In this document: in pieces, positions 34,599-42,705 of the stretch
Layout: the number at the start of each line of letters is the position of its first letter
Position numbering within the stretch: the first letter of the stretch is position 1
From: Collinsella ihumii
Lineage (GTDB): Bacteria > Actinomycetota > Coriobacteriia > Coriobacteriales > Coriobacteriaceae
Reading direction: 5' to 3'
Length of the DNA: 64,000 bases
Assembly (NCBI RefSeq): GCF_900046475.1
Contig: NZ_FCOU01000006.1
Location: 1 to 64,000, forward strand
The notes under the pieces: model-generated
The model's input: only the letters and a program-made list of their open reading frames with translations
What the model was told of the DNA's origin: nothing
The model's database searches: none
Position numbers and translations under genes: made by a program

Positions 34599-35424
34599 CG
34601 ACGAGTACCGCAGGCTGGTCGAGGAGGCCGGCCTGCCGCCCGAGGCGCTTCCGAGCGACGCCTTCTTCAACGCCAACGTGGACGGGGAGCTCAAGCGCGC
34701 CCTCAAGAAGGCCATCGAGGAGCTGGAGCCGGCCGACGAGGCGCCGCACTTCCCCGACTGCAACGAGATCCAGGCTCATCGTGCCGCTGCGCGCGCGGCG
34801 GGCGAGCCGCTCGAGCCGTTGAAGATCGGCGTGCTCATCTCCGGTTCGGGAACGAACCTCCAGGCGCTCATCGACCGCATCGCCGACGGGTCGCTCAACG
34901 CCAAGATCGAGCTTGTCGTGGCAAGCCGGCCCTCGGCCAAGGGTCTCCAGCGCGCCGAGGCTGCGGGCATCCAGACGCTCACGCTCTCCAAGGAGATCTA
35001 CGCCGATCCCATTGCCGCCGACGAGGTCATCGCCCATGAGCTGCTGGAGCATGGCGTGGAATATGTGGTCATGGCGGGTTACATGCGCATGGTGCACGCG
35101 CCTCTGCTCGTGACGTTCCCCAACCGCGTCGTGAACCTGCATCCAGCGCTGCTTCCGAGCTTCACGGGCGCGCACGCTATCGCTGACGCCTACGAGCGCG
35201 GCGTCAAGGTGACGGGCGTGACGGTTCACTTTGCGAACGCCGCCTACGATGCGGGCCCGATCATCGCCCAGCGACCGCTTGCGGTCGAAGAGGGGTGGGA
35301 CATCGATACGCTTGAGGCCCATATCCACGAGATCGAGCACGAGCTGTACCCGCATGTGGTCCAGCTGCTTGCAGACGGCCGCATCCATGTGCGCGAGAAC
35401 CTCACCGTCGCCGTTCAGGAATAG
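34588..35424 (+). CDS. purN: phosphoribosylglycinamide formyltransferase with N-terminal extension
   Basis: A 278-residue protein. The PurN domain starts near residue 77 with LKIGVLISGSGTNLQAL. It contains the catalytic region NLHPALLPSFTGAHA, GVTVHFANAAYDAGPIIAQ (with the conserved Asp) and an EHELYPHVVQ tail. It transfers a formyl group from 10-formyl-THF to GAR. The 76-residue N-terminal extension (MSSSDEYRRLVEEAGLPPEA...) is charged, helical and unlike PurN. The ATG at 34588 lies inside the end of purM; the domain has no alternative start with a good ribosome-binding site. Confidence 0.93.
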   Translation: MSSSDEYRRLVEEAGLPPEALPSDAFFNANVDGELKRALKKAIEELEPADEAPHFPDCNEIQAHRAAARAAGEPLEPLKIGVLISGSGTNLQALIDRIADGSLNAKIELVVASRPSAKGLQRAEAAGIQTLTLSKEIYADPIAADEVIAHELLEHGVEYVVMAGYMRMVHAPLLVTFPNRVVNLHPALLPSFTGAHAIADAYERGVKVTGVTVHFANAAYDAGPIIAQRPLAVEEGWDIDTLEAHIHEIEHELYPHVVQLLADGRIHVRENLTVAVQE

Positions 35425-35454
35425 CGCCGCGGCGAAAAGACCAGCGTTTCCCTC

Positions 35455-35486
35455 GGGCCCGGCATCGATGCCGGGCCCTTTTTTCG
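35455..35486 (+). terminator. intrinsic terminator after purN
   Basis: GGGCCCGGCATC / GATGCCGGGCCC with six T residues. Just before it, 35429-35452 reads GCGGCGAAAAGACCAGCGTTTCCC, written here as GCGGCGAAAAGACC plus AGCGTTTCCC, a possible decayed right end of the MITE-like element. Confidence 0.9.
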
Positions 35487-35492
35487 GCCACC

Positions 35493-35558
35493 GTGCAAAT
35501 CGGGGACGTACCTGTTGCGTGCATGCATGCACGCAACAGGTACGTCCCCGATTTGCAC
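35493..35558. repeat. GGGGACG-type palindrome, copy 3
   Basis: A fully palindromic 66-bp sequence with the same arms as the copy at 33192, here meeting at TGCATGCATGCA without a loop. The rest of the gap to 35771 holds no gene; TATAGAAT near 35729 is a possible -10 for prmC. Confidence 0.9.
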
Positions 35559-35771
35559 GTTCGTGGAGGTGGCTGGACGGGCAGTCGGCCCGGTTCCGCG
35601 AGGGCCTTCGATGTTGGACGGCGATAAGGAAAAGCCGGGTTGTATGCAAGGCGGTGCAGGTTGGGTGTGCCATAAGGCCCAGAAGGCTGCAATCGGGCGT
35701 TTTGCCGGTCGCCTCGGGTGAACGTGCTATAGAATCGCTGGAGAACGAAGGCCCGACGGACGGAGCGAACC

Positions 35772-36929
35772 ATGAGCGAGACCTGGACAGTAAAGCGTTG
35801 CCTCGACTGGACGAACGAATATCTGGGCGGCAAGGGTATCGAGAAGCCGCGGGTTTCGGCTGAGTGGATGCTTTCGTCAATTCTCGGGCTGTCGCGCACC
35901 CAGCTCTACATGAGCTTTGATAGACCTTTGCTGCCCGAAGAACTCGATCGCATGCACCGGTCGGTCGTTCGCCGCGCAAAGGGCGAGCCGCTGCAGTACA
36001 TCACGGGAGATACGCAGTTCCGGATCATCGACGTCGCCTGCGAGCCGGGCGTTTTGATCCCGCGTCCCGAGACCGAGATGCTCGTCGAAGAGGTCCTCGC
36101 GTTCATCGACCGCGATGTGTTCGGCGAGGCGGACGGGGCATCGCGCCGAGAGCGGGCCGCGCTGCCTTGGAACGCTGAGGTCGAGGCGGCCCGTCGCGCG
36201 GAGGAGGCTGCTGCCGCCGAGAAGGCGCGTCAGGATGCTGCCGAGTCCGAAGATGACGGCCCAAAACCGGATGGGGACGGTCTGCCTGAGGACCGACCCG
36301 ACGATGACGTGGACGGGTCCGAAGGGGAGTCCGATGCGAAAGGGAGCGAGCCCCGCTGCGCCCGTATTCTCGAGGTCGGGTGCGGGACGGGCTGCATCTC
36401 GCTGTCGTTTGCCGCCGAGCGTCCCGGGCGCGTTCGCTGCATCGCGACCGACATAGAGCCTCGCGCCGTCGCGCTGGCGTGCCGCAACCGCGATGCGCTC
36501 GGCATAGGCGCCGAGGTCGTTGATTTCCGAGAGGGTAACCTCGTCTCTCCGCTCGACCGTCAAACGGAGTGGGGGACCTTCGATGTTTTAGTCTCCAATC
36601 CGCCCTATATCCCGACGTCGGTGATGAAGCAGCTGCCGCAGGAGGTGGCCGCATACGAGCCGGAGCTCGCCCTCGAGGGCGGGGAGGACGGCTTGGATAT
36701 CTTCCGTCGACTGGTCAATGCCGCGCCGAGCATGGTGCGTCCGGGCGGCCTGCTCGCATGCGAGCTTCACGAGACGGCGCTCGATGCCGCTGCCGACATC
36801 TGCCGTCAGGCGGGATTCGAAAACGTGCGGATCGTGAGCGACCTTGCCGGGCGCCCGCGCATCATTCTCGCTGCCGTGCCCGAAGCGGCGGTGCTTGCGG
36901 CTCGCGAGCGCTTCGCCCGCCGCGCGTAG
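35772..36929 (+). CDS. prmC: peptide chain release factor N5-glutamine methyltransferase
   Basis: A 385-residue PrmC/HemK. The N-terminal substrate-binding domain (about 1-90) contains SAEWMLSSILGLSRTQLYMS and GEPLQYITGDTQF. The SAM-dependent domain has LEVGCGTGCISLSFA and the catalytic NPPY motif in VSNPPYIPTS (near 275). Between them, about residues 116-195, is a low-complexity Glu/Asp/Ala-rich insertion absent from most PrmC proteins. The enzyme methylates the GGQ glutamine of release factors. Its usual neighbour prfA is not directly upstream here. tsaC follows after 208 nt. Confidence 0.93.
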   Translation: MSETWTVKRCLDWTNEYLGGKGIEKPRVSAEWMLSSILGLSRTQLYMSFDRPLLPEELDRMHRSVVRRAKGEPLQYITGDTQFRIIDVACEPGVLIPRPETEMLVEEVLAFIDRDVFGEADGASRRERAALPWNAEVEAARRAEEAAAAEKARQDAAESEDDGPKPDGDGLPEDRPDDDVDGSEGESDAKGSEPRCARILEVGCGTGCISLSFAAERPGRVRCIATDIEPRAVALACRNRDALGIGAEVVDFREGNLVSPLDRQTEWGTFDVLVSNPPYIPTSVMKQLPQEVAAYEPELALEGGEDGLDIFRRLVNAAPSMVRPGGLLACELHETALDAAADICRQAGFENVRIVSDLAGRPRIILAAVPEAAVLAARERFARRA

Positions 36930-37137
36930 GGGCGCGCCGCAAAAATCGCTTGGCCCGAATCACATATCACGTACATACTTTCGGCCCTTTGCCGAGAATA
37001 TTACCCGCTTGTCTGCTGGGTTGAGTCGATTCCGGCTCCCTGCGGCCGCGGCGTGAGACAATGCAGCGGGGCGCGTTTACCGCGCGCTGATAAATCGTTT
37101 ACGCAAAACGGACGAAGGCAAAGGGAGTGGTCGTCGC

Positions 37138-37836
37138 ATGCAGCGGATCTATCGGGTGGGCGGAGGCTCCGGCCCGCATCCTCTGGCTATCCGCGATGCG
37201 GCGCAGGTTCTGACCGCGGGCGGCCTCATCCTGACGCCTACGGAGACCGTCTACGGCATCGGCGTGGCGATCGGCGCATATGCGTCGTCGGGGGACGAGG
37301 CGCCCGCGCCCGCGACCGGGTACGGCCGCATCTTCACACTCAAGCGGCGTGACGTCCGCCAGACCGTTCCCTGGCTCGTTGCCAGCGAGCGCGATCTCGA
37401 TGCGTTCGGCGTAGATGTTCCCGAGGGCGTCCACGTGCTGGCCCGTGCGTTTTGGCCCGGCGCCCTGACCCTGATCGTCAAGGCCTCCGATCGCGTTCCG
37501 CGGTTCATGCGGGCTGCGGACGGCACGGTTGCACTGCGCGCGTCGGCGTCTCCTGTCGTCCAGGCGCTTGTCCGCGCATGCGGCTCGCCGCTGGCCGTAA
37601 CGAGCGCCAATACGCACGGAGCTCCCGCGCCGGCATCGTTTGCGCAGGTGGAGGCTCGCATTCTTGCAGGGGTTGACGCCGCCATCGATGCAGGCGAGAC
37701 CGTTTGCCACGATGCGTCGACCATCGTGTCGCTGCTCGATGGCGAGCTGGACATCATCCGGCAGGGGGCCTTGTCCGCCGCAGACATCGAGTCCGCCCTC
37801 GCTTCCTGTTCCGTTTCCTATCGTAAGGTGCATTAG
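37138..37836 (+). CDS. tsaC: threonylcarbamoyl-AMP synthase (TsaC/Sua5 family)
   Basis: A 232-residue YrdC-like protein. It makes threonylcarbamoyl-AMP for the t6A modification of ANN-decoding tRNAs. Typical motifs are GGLILTPTETVYGIG, the KRR/R region FTLKRRDVRQTVPWL, FWPGALTLIVKA and TSANTHG in place of the usual TSANxSG. A short insertion (SSGDEAPAPATG) sits after the first motif. It lacks the extra C-terminal Sua5 domain. The start ATG at 37138 follows AAAGGGAG with a slightly long gap. glpK begins 2 nt after its stop. Confidence 0.9.
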   Translation: MQRIYRVGGGSGPHPLAIRDAAQVLTAGGLILTPTETVYGIGVAIGAYASSGDEAPAPATGYGRIFTLKRRDVRQTVPWLVASERDLDAFGVDVPEGVHVLARAFWPGALTLIVKASDRVPRFMRAADGTVALRASASPVVQALVRACGSPLAVTSANTHGAPAPASFAQVEARILAGVDAAIDAGETVCHDASTIVSLLDGELDIIRQGALSAADIESALASCSVSYRKVH

Positions 37837-37838
37837 CC

Positions 37839-39383
37839 ATGGCTTTCCTTTTTAACGATCTCGGTCTGGTCGATCGCGTCGGGACCCTGCCCGGCGCCAG
37901 CTATATCATGGCGCTCGACTCGGGCACCACATCGGTGCGCGCCATCATCGTCGACGAGTACGACTGCATCGTCGCGCAGGCGTCGAAGCCCATCAAGACG
38001 ACGTATCCGCATCCCGGATGGGTCGAGCAGGATCCCACGGAGATCCTCGCCTCGCAGATCGCCGTGATGGCCGAAGTCCAGTTCAAAAGCGGCATCCATT
38101 CCGACCGCATCGCGGCGATCGGCATCTCCAACCAGCGCGAGACGTGCGTGGTGTGGGATCGAGACAGCGGTCAGCCCATCTACAACGCGATCGGTTGGCA
38201 GTGCCGCCGCACGGCCCCCATCGTAGACGAGCTCATCGCCGCGGGGTACGAGGACGTCGTGCGCGAGAAGACCGGCCTCAAGCTCGACCCGTACTTCTCG
38301 GGCACGAAGATCAAGTGGATTCTGGACAACGTGAGCGGTGCGCGCGAGGCCGCCGAGGCCGGCGAGCTCATGTTCGGTACGATCGACACCTGGCTCATCT
38401 ACAACCTGACGAACGGCTTGGTCTATGCCACGGACATGACCAACGCGAGCCGCACGATGCTCTACAACATCCATACGCTTGAGTGGGACGACGAGCTGCT
38501 GAAGATCATGGGCGTGCCGCGCTCGATGCTGCCCGAGGTCCGGTGGAGCTCGGGTGATTTCGGCCATGTGTCGAGCGAGGTCATGACGCACATGCCTCCC
38601 ATCGCCGGCGTTGCCGGGGACCAGCAGGCGTCCTTCTTCGGCCATTGCTGCTTCGATCGCGGCGACACCAAGAACACGTACGGCACCGGCTGCTTCATGC
38701 TCATGAACACCGGGAACGAGGTCGTGCATTCGAGCAACGGTCTCATCTCGACCATCGGCATCGCAGAGGGCGGGACGGTCTCCTACGCGCTCGAGGGCTC
38801 GATCTTCCATGCCGGATCCATCATCCAGTGGCTTCGCGACAAGCTCGGGATCATCTCCAGCGCACGCGAGACGGCCGATATCGCGCGGTCGGTGTCGAGC
38901 AACGACGGCTGCTACCTTGTTCCGGCGTTCAGCGGCCTGGGCGCCCCTTGGTGGGATCCCATGGCGCGCGGTCTGATTACGGGCCTGACGGCGGCATCCG
39001 ATCGCTCCACGCTCGTGCGCGCCGCATGCGAGTCCATGGCGTACCAGAGCTATGACGTCTTGCGCGCCATGCAGGCCGACGCGGACATGAAGCTTTCCGA
39101 GCTTTCGGTCGACGGGGCGGCGTCGCGCAACGAGTTCATCATGCAGTTCCAGGCGGACCTTCTGGGTATTCCGGTCGTGCAGACGGAGGCGGTGGAGACG
39201 ACGGCGCTCGGGGCGGCGTATCTCGCCGGTCTGGCTGTCGGATACTGGGAGGACCGCGAGGAGCTGGTCGCCGACCATGCGCTCGGGCGCCGCTTCGAGC
39301 CGCAGGGCAGCGACGAAGAGATCGCACATTGCCTTTCGGGCTGGCACGATGCCGTGGCGAGATCGCGAACCGTGATACAGTGA
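37839..39383 (+). CDS. glpK: glycerol kinase
   Basis: A 514-residue FGGY-family kinase that phosphorylates glycerol to glycerol-3-phosphate. The N-terminal ATP-binding motif is MALDSGTTSVRAIIVDE. The glycerol-binding text NQRETCVVWDRDSGQPIYNAI is present, as are the nucleotide-contacting NTYGTGCFMLMNTG and PAFSGLGAPWWDPMARG (FGGY signature region). The first 23 residues precede the usual start and may be an extension; ATG 37839 follows AAGGTG. It sits 2 nt after tsaC, an unusual insertion into the prmC-tsaC-rpiB-upp-atp gene order. Confidence 0.93.
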   Translation: MAFLFNDLGLVDRVGTLPGASYIMALDSGTTSVRAIIVDEYDCIVAQASKPIKTTYPHPGWVEQDPTEILASQIAVMAEVQFKSGIHSDRIAAIGISNQRETCVVWDRDSGQPIYNAIGWQCRRTAPIVDELIAAGYEDVVREKTGLKLDPYFSGTKIKWILDNVSGAREAAEAGELMFGTIDTWLIYNLTNGLVYATDMTNASRTMLYNIHTLEWDDELLKIMGVPRSMLPEVRWSSGDFGHVSSEVMTHMPPIAGVAGDQQASFFGHCCFDRGDTKNTYGTGCFMLMNTGNEVVHSSNGLISTIGIAEGGTVSYALEGSIFHAGSIIQWLRDKLGIISSARETADIARSVSSNDGCYLVPAFSGLGAPWWDPMARGLITGLTAASDRSTLVRAACESMAYQSYDVLRAMQADADMKLSELSVDGAASRNEFIMQFQADLLGIPVVQTEAVETTALGAAYLAGLAVGYWEDREELVADHALGRRFEPQGSDEEIAHCLSGWHDAVARSRTVIQ

Positions 39384-39443
39384 TACCGGCCTCCATCGCA
39401 TGCTGATATATCAGGAGGCCTGACGACTGGAAAGGAACAAGCC

Positions 39444-39896
39444 ATGCGCGTTGCCATCGCTTCCGACCATGCCGGATTCGAGCAAAAGCAGATGCTCGCC
39501 GACTTTTTGGCCCAAGAGCTCGACGTCGATGTCCAGGACCTGGGCCCCGCCACAGACGACCGGGTCGACTACCCCGATTATGCGGAGAAGGTGGCGCATG
39601 CGGTGGCCTCCGGCGATGCCGACCGCGGCGTGCTCGTGTGCGGAACCGGTATCGGCATGGCGCTTGCCGCCGACAAGGTGGCCGGCATCCGCGCCGCCTC
39701 GATCGTCACGTCCGATTTCGCCGATCTGTTCCGTCGTCACAACGACGGCAACGTCATCTGCCTGTCCGGACGCTTTACCGACCCTGAGGTCAACAAGGAG
39801 ATCCTCCGCGTGTTCCTCTCCACTGATTTTGAGGGCGGGCGGCACGCGCAGCGCGTGGCGAAGGTCATGGATCTGGATCAGGGAAACACCGATTAA
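39444..39896 (+). CDS. rpiB: ribose-5-phosphate isomerase B
   Basis: A 150-residue RpiB that interconverts ribose-5-phosphate and ribulose-5-phosphate. Key features are IASDHAGFEQK at the N terminus, DYPDYAEKVAHAVASG, the catalytic Cys loop VLVCGTGIGMALAADK and RHNDGNVICLSGRF. The last six codons (DQGNTD) and the stop TAA lie in the left end of a MITE-like element starting at 39880, so the original C terminus was probably replaced. The start ATG at 39444 follows GGAAAGGA. Confidence 0.94.
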   Translation: MRVAIASDHAGFEQKQMLADFLAQELDVDVQDLGPATDDRVDYPDYAEKVAHAVASGDADRGVLVCGTGIGMALAADKVAGIRAASIVTSDFADLFRRHNDGNVICLSGRFTDPEVNKEILRVFLSTDFEGGRHAQRVAKVMDLDQGNTD

Positions 39897-40040
39897 TTCA
39901 TTCCGCGCCTGGCGCCCCCGTGCCGGGCGCCTGCGGGCTCAGGCTGCGTCGGCGCAGCCCCACTGCGCCTTCCTCGCCTTCGCCTGCATCCGCCTCGCCA
40001 CGGAGACGCCCGCCGCGAAAGCAATCAATCGGTGTTTCCC
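39880..40040. repeat. 161-bp MITE/REP-like element, overlapping the end of rpiB
   Basis: The left end GGGAAACACCGATTAATTCA continues as TTCCGCG, and the right end reads CGCGAAAGCAATCAAT then CGGTGTTTCCC. The terminal repeats match at 17 of 18 positions. The interior is about twice as long as that of the copy at 3478. The left end encodes the last codons and stop of rpiB. Confidence 0.85.
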
Positions 40041-40041
40041 T

Positions 40042-40068
40042 GGGAAACACTGACCAATTCATTCCGCG
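40042..40068 (+). repeat. second left end of the MITE/REP-like element, in tandem
   Basis: GGGAAACACTGACCAATTCA plus TTCCGCG begins 1 nt after the preceding element. No right end follows, giving a one-and-a-half-copy array. Confidence 0.75.
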
Positions 40069-40219
40069 GCGGTCGGCCCCGCGGCGCGCACCCTGTTGCG
40101 GGCGCCTGCGCATGACGGCGGGGGAGATGCGGGCCGGCCGCGCCCTCTCGTCTTCGGTGCGGTGGCTATGCGTCGGCAGATCGGGTATAGGGCATATGGT
40201 GCCAGTTTCCCCGCCGACC

Positions 40220-40247
40220 GAGCGCCCTGTCAAGGGGCGCTCTTTTT
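40220..40247 (+). terminator. intrinsic terminator upstream of upp
   Basis: GAGCGCCC / GGGCGCTC pair around a short loop, followed by TTTTT. It probably ends the prmC-rpiB transcript; it could also act as a leader attenuator for upp. The remainder of 40069-40350 holds no gene; the AT-rich ACATATATATCTATACG near 40300 may contain the upp promoter. Confidence 0.8.
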
Positions 40248-40350
40248 GCAAACCGGGCGTCGTCCCATGGGGGCGCGCTTGTCGGCGGATCGCCTGCACC
40301 TACATATATATCTATACGAAAGAGTCGGAATGCGGCTGGAGGGTTGTTTG

Positions 40351-40995
40351 ATGGTGGAGTTTGATCGGTCTCGTGTCGCGGTGGTCGACCACCCGCTGGT
40401 ACAGCACAAGCTTGGAATCCTGCGCGACAAGCGGACGGGGACCAAGCAATTCAGGGATCTCGTTCGCGAGCTTGCGCATTTTGAGTGCTACGAGGCGACG
40501 CGCGATCTGCCGCTCGAGGATGTTGAGATCGAGACGCCGATTAGCGCGACGACCGCGAAGCGCATCGCCGGTCGAAAGCTCGCCGTCGTGCCGATCCTGC
40601 GCGCCGGGCTCGGCATGGTTGACGGGGTGCTCGATCTGGTGCCGGCGGCGCGCGTGGGGCATCTGGGGATGTACCGCGACGAGGTGACGCATGAGCCCCA
40701 TGAGTACTATGCCAAGCTTCCCCGAGATACCGCCGAGCGCACCTGCCTGGTCGTGGACCCCATGCTCGCGACGGGCGGTTCTGCCGAGGCCGCGCTGCAG
40801 TACCTGCGCGCACACGGCGCAACCGATATCCGCTTCCTGTGCATCGTCGCGGCGCCCGAGGGGCTGGCGCGCGTGCTCGAAGCGGATGACGAGGTGCGGG
40901 TGTACACCTGCTCGATCGATGAGGGCCTGAACGAGGCCGCGTACATCGTGCCCGGCCTGGGCGATGCGGGAGACCGCATCTTCGGGACCCTGTAG
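40351..40995 (+). CDS. upp: uracil phosphoribosyltransferase
   Basis: A 214-residue salvage enzyme converting uracil and PRPP to UMP. It shows [20 protein letters not shown] at the N terminus, the [20 protein letters not shown] segment, [11 protein letters not shown], the PRPP-binding loop [16 protein letters not shown] and the uracil-binding C terminus [16 protein letters not shown]. The ATG at 40351 is chosen because TGGAGGG lies 9 nt upstream; the frame is open further upstream without protein-like content. Its place just ahead of the ATP synthase genes matches many Gram-positive genomes. Confidence 0.95.
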   Translation: MVEFDRSRVAVVDHPLVQHKLGILRDKRTGTKQFRDLVRELAHFECYEATRDLPLEDVEIETPISATTAKRIAGRKLAVVPILRAGLGMVDGVLDLVPAARVGHLGMYRDEVTHEPHEYYAKLPRDTAERTCLVVDPMLATGGSAEAALQYLRAHGATDIRFLCIVAAPEGLARVLEADDEVRVYTCSIDEGLNEAAYIVPGLGDAGDRIFGTL

Positions 40996-41223
40996 CCGTA
41001 GGGGAGGTGCCGGCCACGCGGCCCTTGCATCGGGCCGTCGTGCCTGACGCCATGGATAGGCGCGGTGACGGCAAGTGCGAGGGTGCGGCCTTCCCGATTC
41101 GCATGCAACAAGGCCGCTCGTCGACAAGCGGGCTCCATCCATTGGTTGAGCCCCCTGCGTCATCGGCATCGTAGGTCGGCTATGCTGTCGCACAGTATCA
41201 TAGACGGAAGGGACGTGGCTGCC

Positions 41224-41517
41224 ATGCCGCTCGCAGCAGGCTGCGACATCGCATTCGGCTTCGGTGGAGCTTTTGTGGGCGCTATCGGCGTCGTGCCCAT
41301 GTTCTGCGCGGTCATGCCCGTGCTTCATGGAACGAAGCGCGCCGGTATCGGCCGCGGAATGGCGTCCATCGTCATCTCGTTCGGGTTCCTCATGGTCGCG
41401 GGCGGGATTGCATGGATGGTGATTCCGAAATGTTTCTTGACCTTTACGGTCGGGATGGTAGTAGGATACTTTGCTATGCTTGCGCTGTTGTGCGCGCTTG
41501 CGCTCAGACGGTCATAA
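41224..41517 (+). CDS. small membrane protein upstream of atpB, AtpI-like
   Basis: A 97-residue protein with three predicted helices (about residues 8-30, 45-65 and 72-92), lying 36 nt before atpB. AtpI-type proteins with this size and location assist assembly of the c-ring, but no diagnostic motif is visible, so the call is contextual. The start is uncertain: ATG 41224 (MPLAAGCDIAFGF) is proposed, with GTG 41215 or ATG 41182 as in-frame alternatives. Confidence 0.6.
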   Translation: MPLAAGCDIAFGFGGAFVGAIGVVPMFCAVMPVLHGTKRAGIGRGMASIVISFGFLMVAGGIAWMVIPKCFLTFTVGMVVGYFAMLALLCALALRRS

Positions 41518-41553
41518 GACCGCGCTGCAGCGGTACTCAAGGAGGGTTTAGTT

Positions 41554-42348
41554 TTGGACGCGTTTGCTCAGCTGCCTGGCGAGATCAACCATCTCGTCTC
41601 TGAGTTCCATTCCATTCCCGTCGTGGGCGACCTCATGATGGGCATGACGCAGTACACGTTTTGGCTGTGCGTTTCCGCCGTTTTGCTGCTTGTTCTCATG
41701 TTCGTGTTCGTGAAGAAGCTCACGCTCGTTCCGCACGGCGTGTTCATGAACCTCATGGAGTGGGGCATCTCGTTTGTCAAAGACGACGTGTGCCAGCAGA
41801 TCATCGGCAAGAACTGGAAGAAGCATTTCCCGTTTCTGGCCACGCTGTTCTTCTTCATCCTTGCGAACAACGTCGTGGGCGTCATCCCGGGCATGAAGCC
41901 GGGCAGCGGCACGATCTCCACGACCGCGGCGCTCGCCGTGGTGGTCTTCATCTACTTCGTCGCCTGCGGCGTGCGCACGCACGGGCCCATCGGCTACCTC
42001 AAGAGCTTGGCTCCCGAGGGCGTCATGTTCCCGCTCAACGTGCTCGTGTGGCTCATCGAGGTCATCTCGACCATCCTGCGCCCCATCACGCTGGCCATCC
42101 GTCTGTTCTGCAACATGTTCGCCGGCCACATCGTCATGGGCTCCTTCGCGCTCATGGTCACGCTGTTCGCCCAGCCGCTGCTCCAGGAGGTCACCGCGTC
42201 CAACGTGCTCGCGGCGCTTCCGGGCGTGCTGTTCGCCTTCATCTTGCTGGTGATCTACGCCATCGAGATCTTCGTCGCCTTTGTCCAGGCGTACGTCTTC
42301 ACCATTCTGACCGCCGTCTACATCCAGGAGGCGGAGGAGACGGAGTAG
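41554..42348 (+). CDS. atpB: ATP synthase F0 subunit a
   Basis: A 264-residue membrane protein with about six helices. The essential Arg of the proton path lies in PITLAIRLFCNMFAGHIVMG, and the C-terminal QAYVFTILTAVYIQEA segment is typical of subunit a. Together with the c-ring it forms the proton channel. The start is TTG at 41554, supported by AAGGAGGG 7 nt upstream. It is the first structural gene of the atpBEFHAGDC operon. Confidence 0.95.
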   Translation: MDAFAQLPGEINHLVSEFHSIPVVGDLMMGMTQYTFWLCVSAVLLLVLMFVFVKKLTLVPHGVFMNLMEWGISFVKDDVCQQIIGKNWKKHFPFLATLFFFILANNVVGVIPGMKPGSGTISTTAALAVVVFIYFVACGVRTHGPIGYLKSLAPEGVMFPLNVLVWLIEVISTILRPITLAIRLFCNMFAGHIVMGSFALMVTLFAQPLLQEVTASNVLAALPGVLFAFILLVIYAIEIFVAFVQAYVFTILTAVYIQEAEETE

Positions 42349-42464
42349 CGCTTCGTCTTTCGGGCCCGTCGGGCCCATAGGTTCGGTACCGAGCGCGCAA
42401 GCGCTTGATATAAGCAGGTAGTTCCTGAATGCACGGAAGAGTGCATGCAACTAAAGGAGGAATT

Positions 42465-42659
42465 GTGGGAGTTATCGGTTACGGCCTCGGTGTTATCGGC
42501 GCTGGCCTCGCAATCGGCCTTGCGGCATATGGCTGCGCGAACGCAATGGCGCGTCAGCCCGAGATCCAGGGTCGCGCGTTCACCGTCTTCATCATGGGCG
42601 CCGCCTTCGCTGAGGCGCTGGCGCTCATCGGCTTCGTCGTTGCGCTGGTTGTTCAGTAA
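42465..42659 (+). CDS. atpE: ATP synthase F0 subunit c
   Basis: A 64-residue two-helix hairpin protein. Helix 1 is Gly/Ala-rich (GYGLGVIGAGLAIGLAAYG), the polar loop is ARQPEIQGR, and helix 2 carries the ion-binding Glu in FAEALALIGFV. The residue after that Glu is Ala and helix 1 lacks the Gln of sodium-type rings, which favours protons. The start is GTG at 42465 because AAGGAGG lies just upstream at 42454-42460; an in-frame ATG at 42429 would put this site inside the gene. It is slightly shorter than most c subunits. Confidence 0.93.
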   Translation: MGVIGYGLGVIGAGLAIGLAAYGCANAMARQPEIQGRAFTVFIMGAAFAEALALIGFVVALVVQ

Positions 42660-42705
42660 GCCGCCCCGTCGGGGAATGCAACCAGTCGTTAAGGGAGTAG
42701 AAGCC

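Noticed and set aside
42429-42464. ATG 42429 as the atpE start
   Set aside because: It would place the clear AAGGAGG site inside the coding sequence; GTG 42465 gives a normal c subunit.
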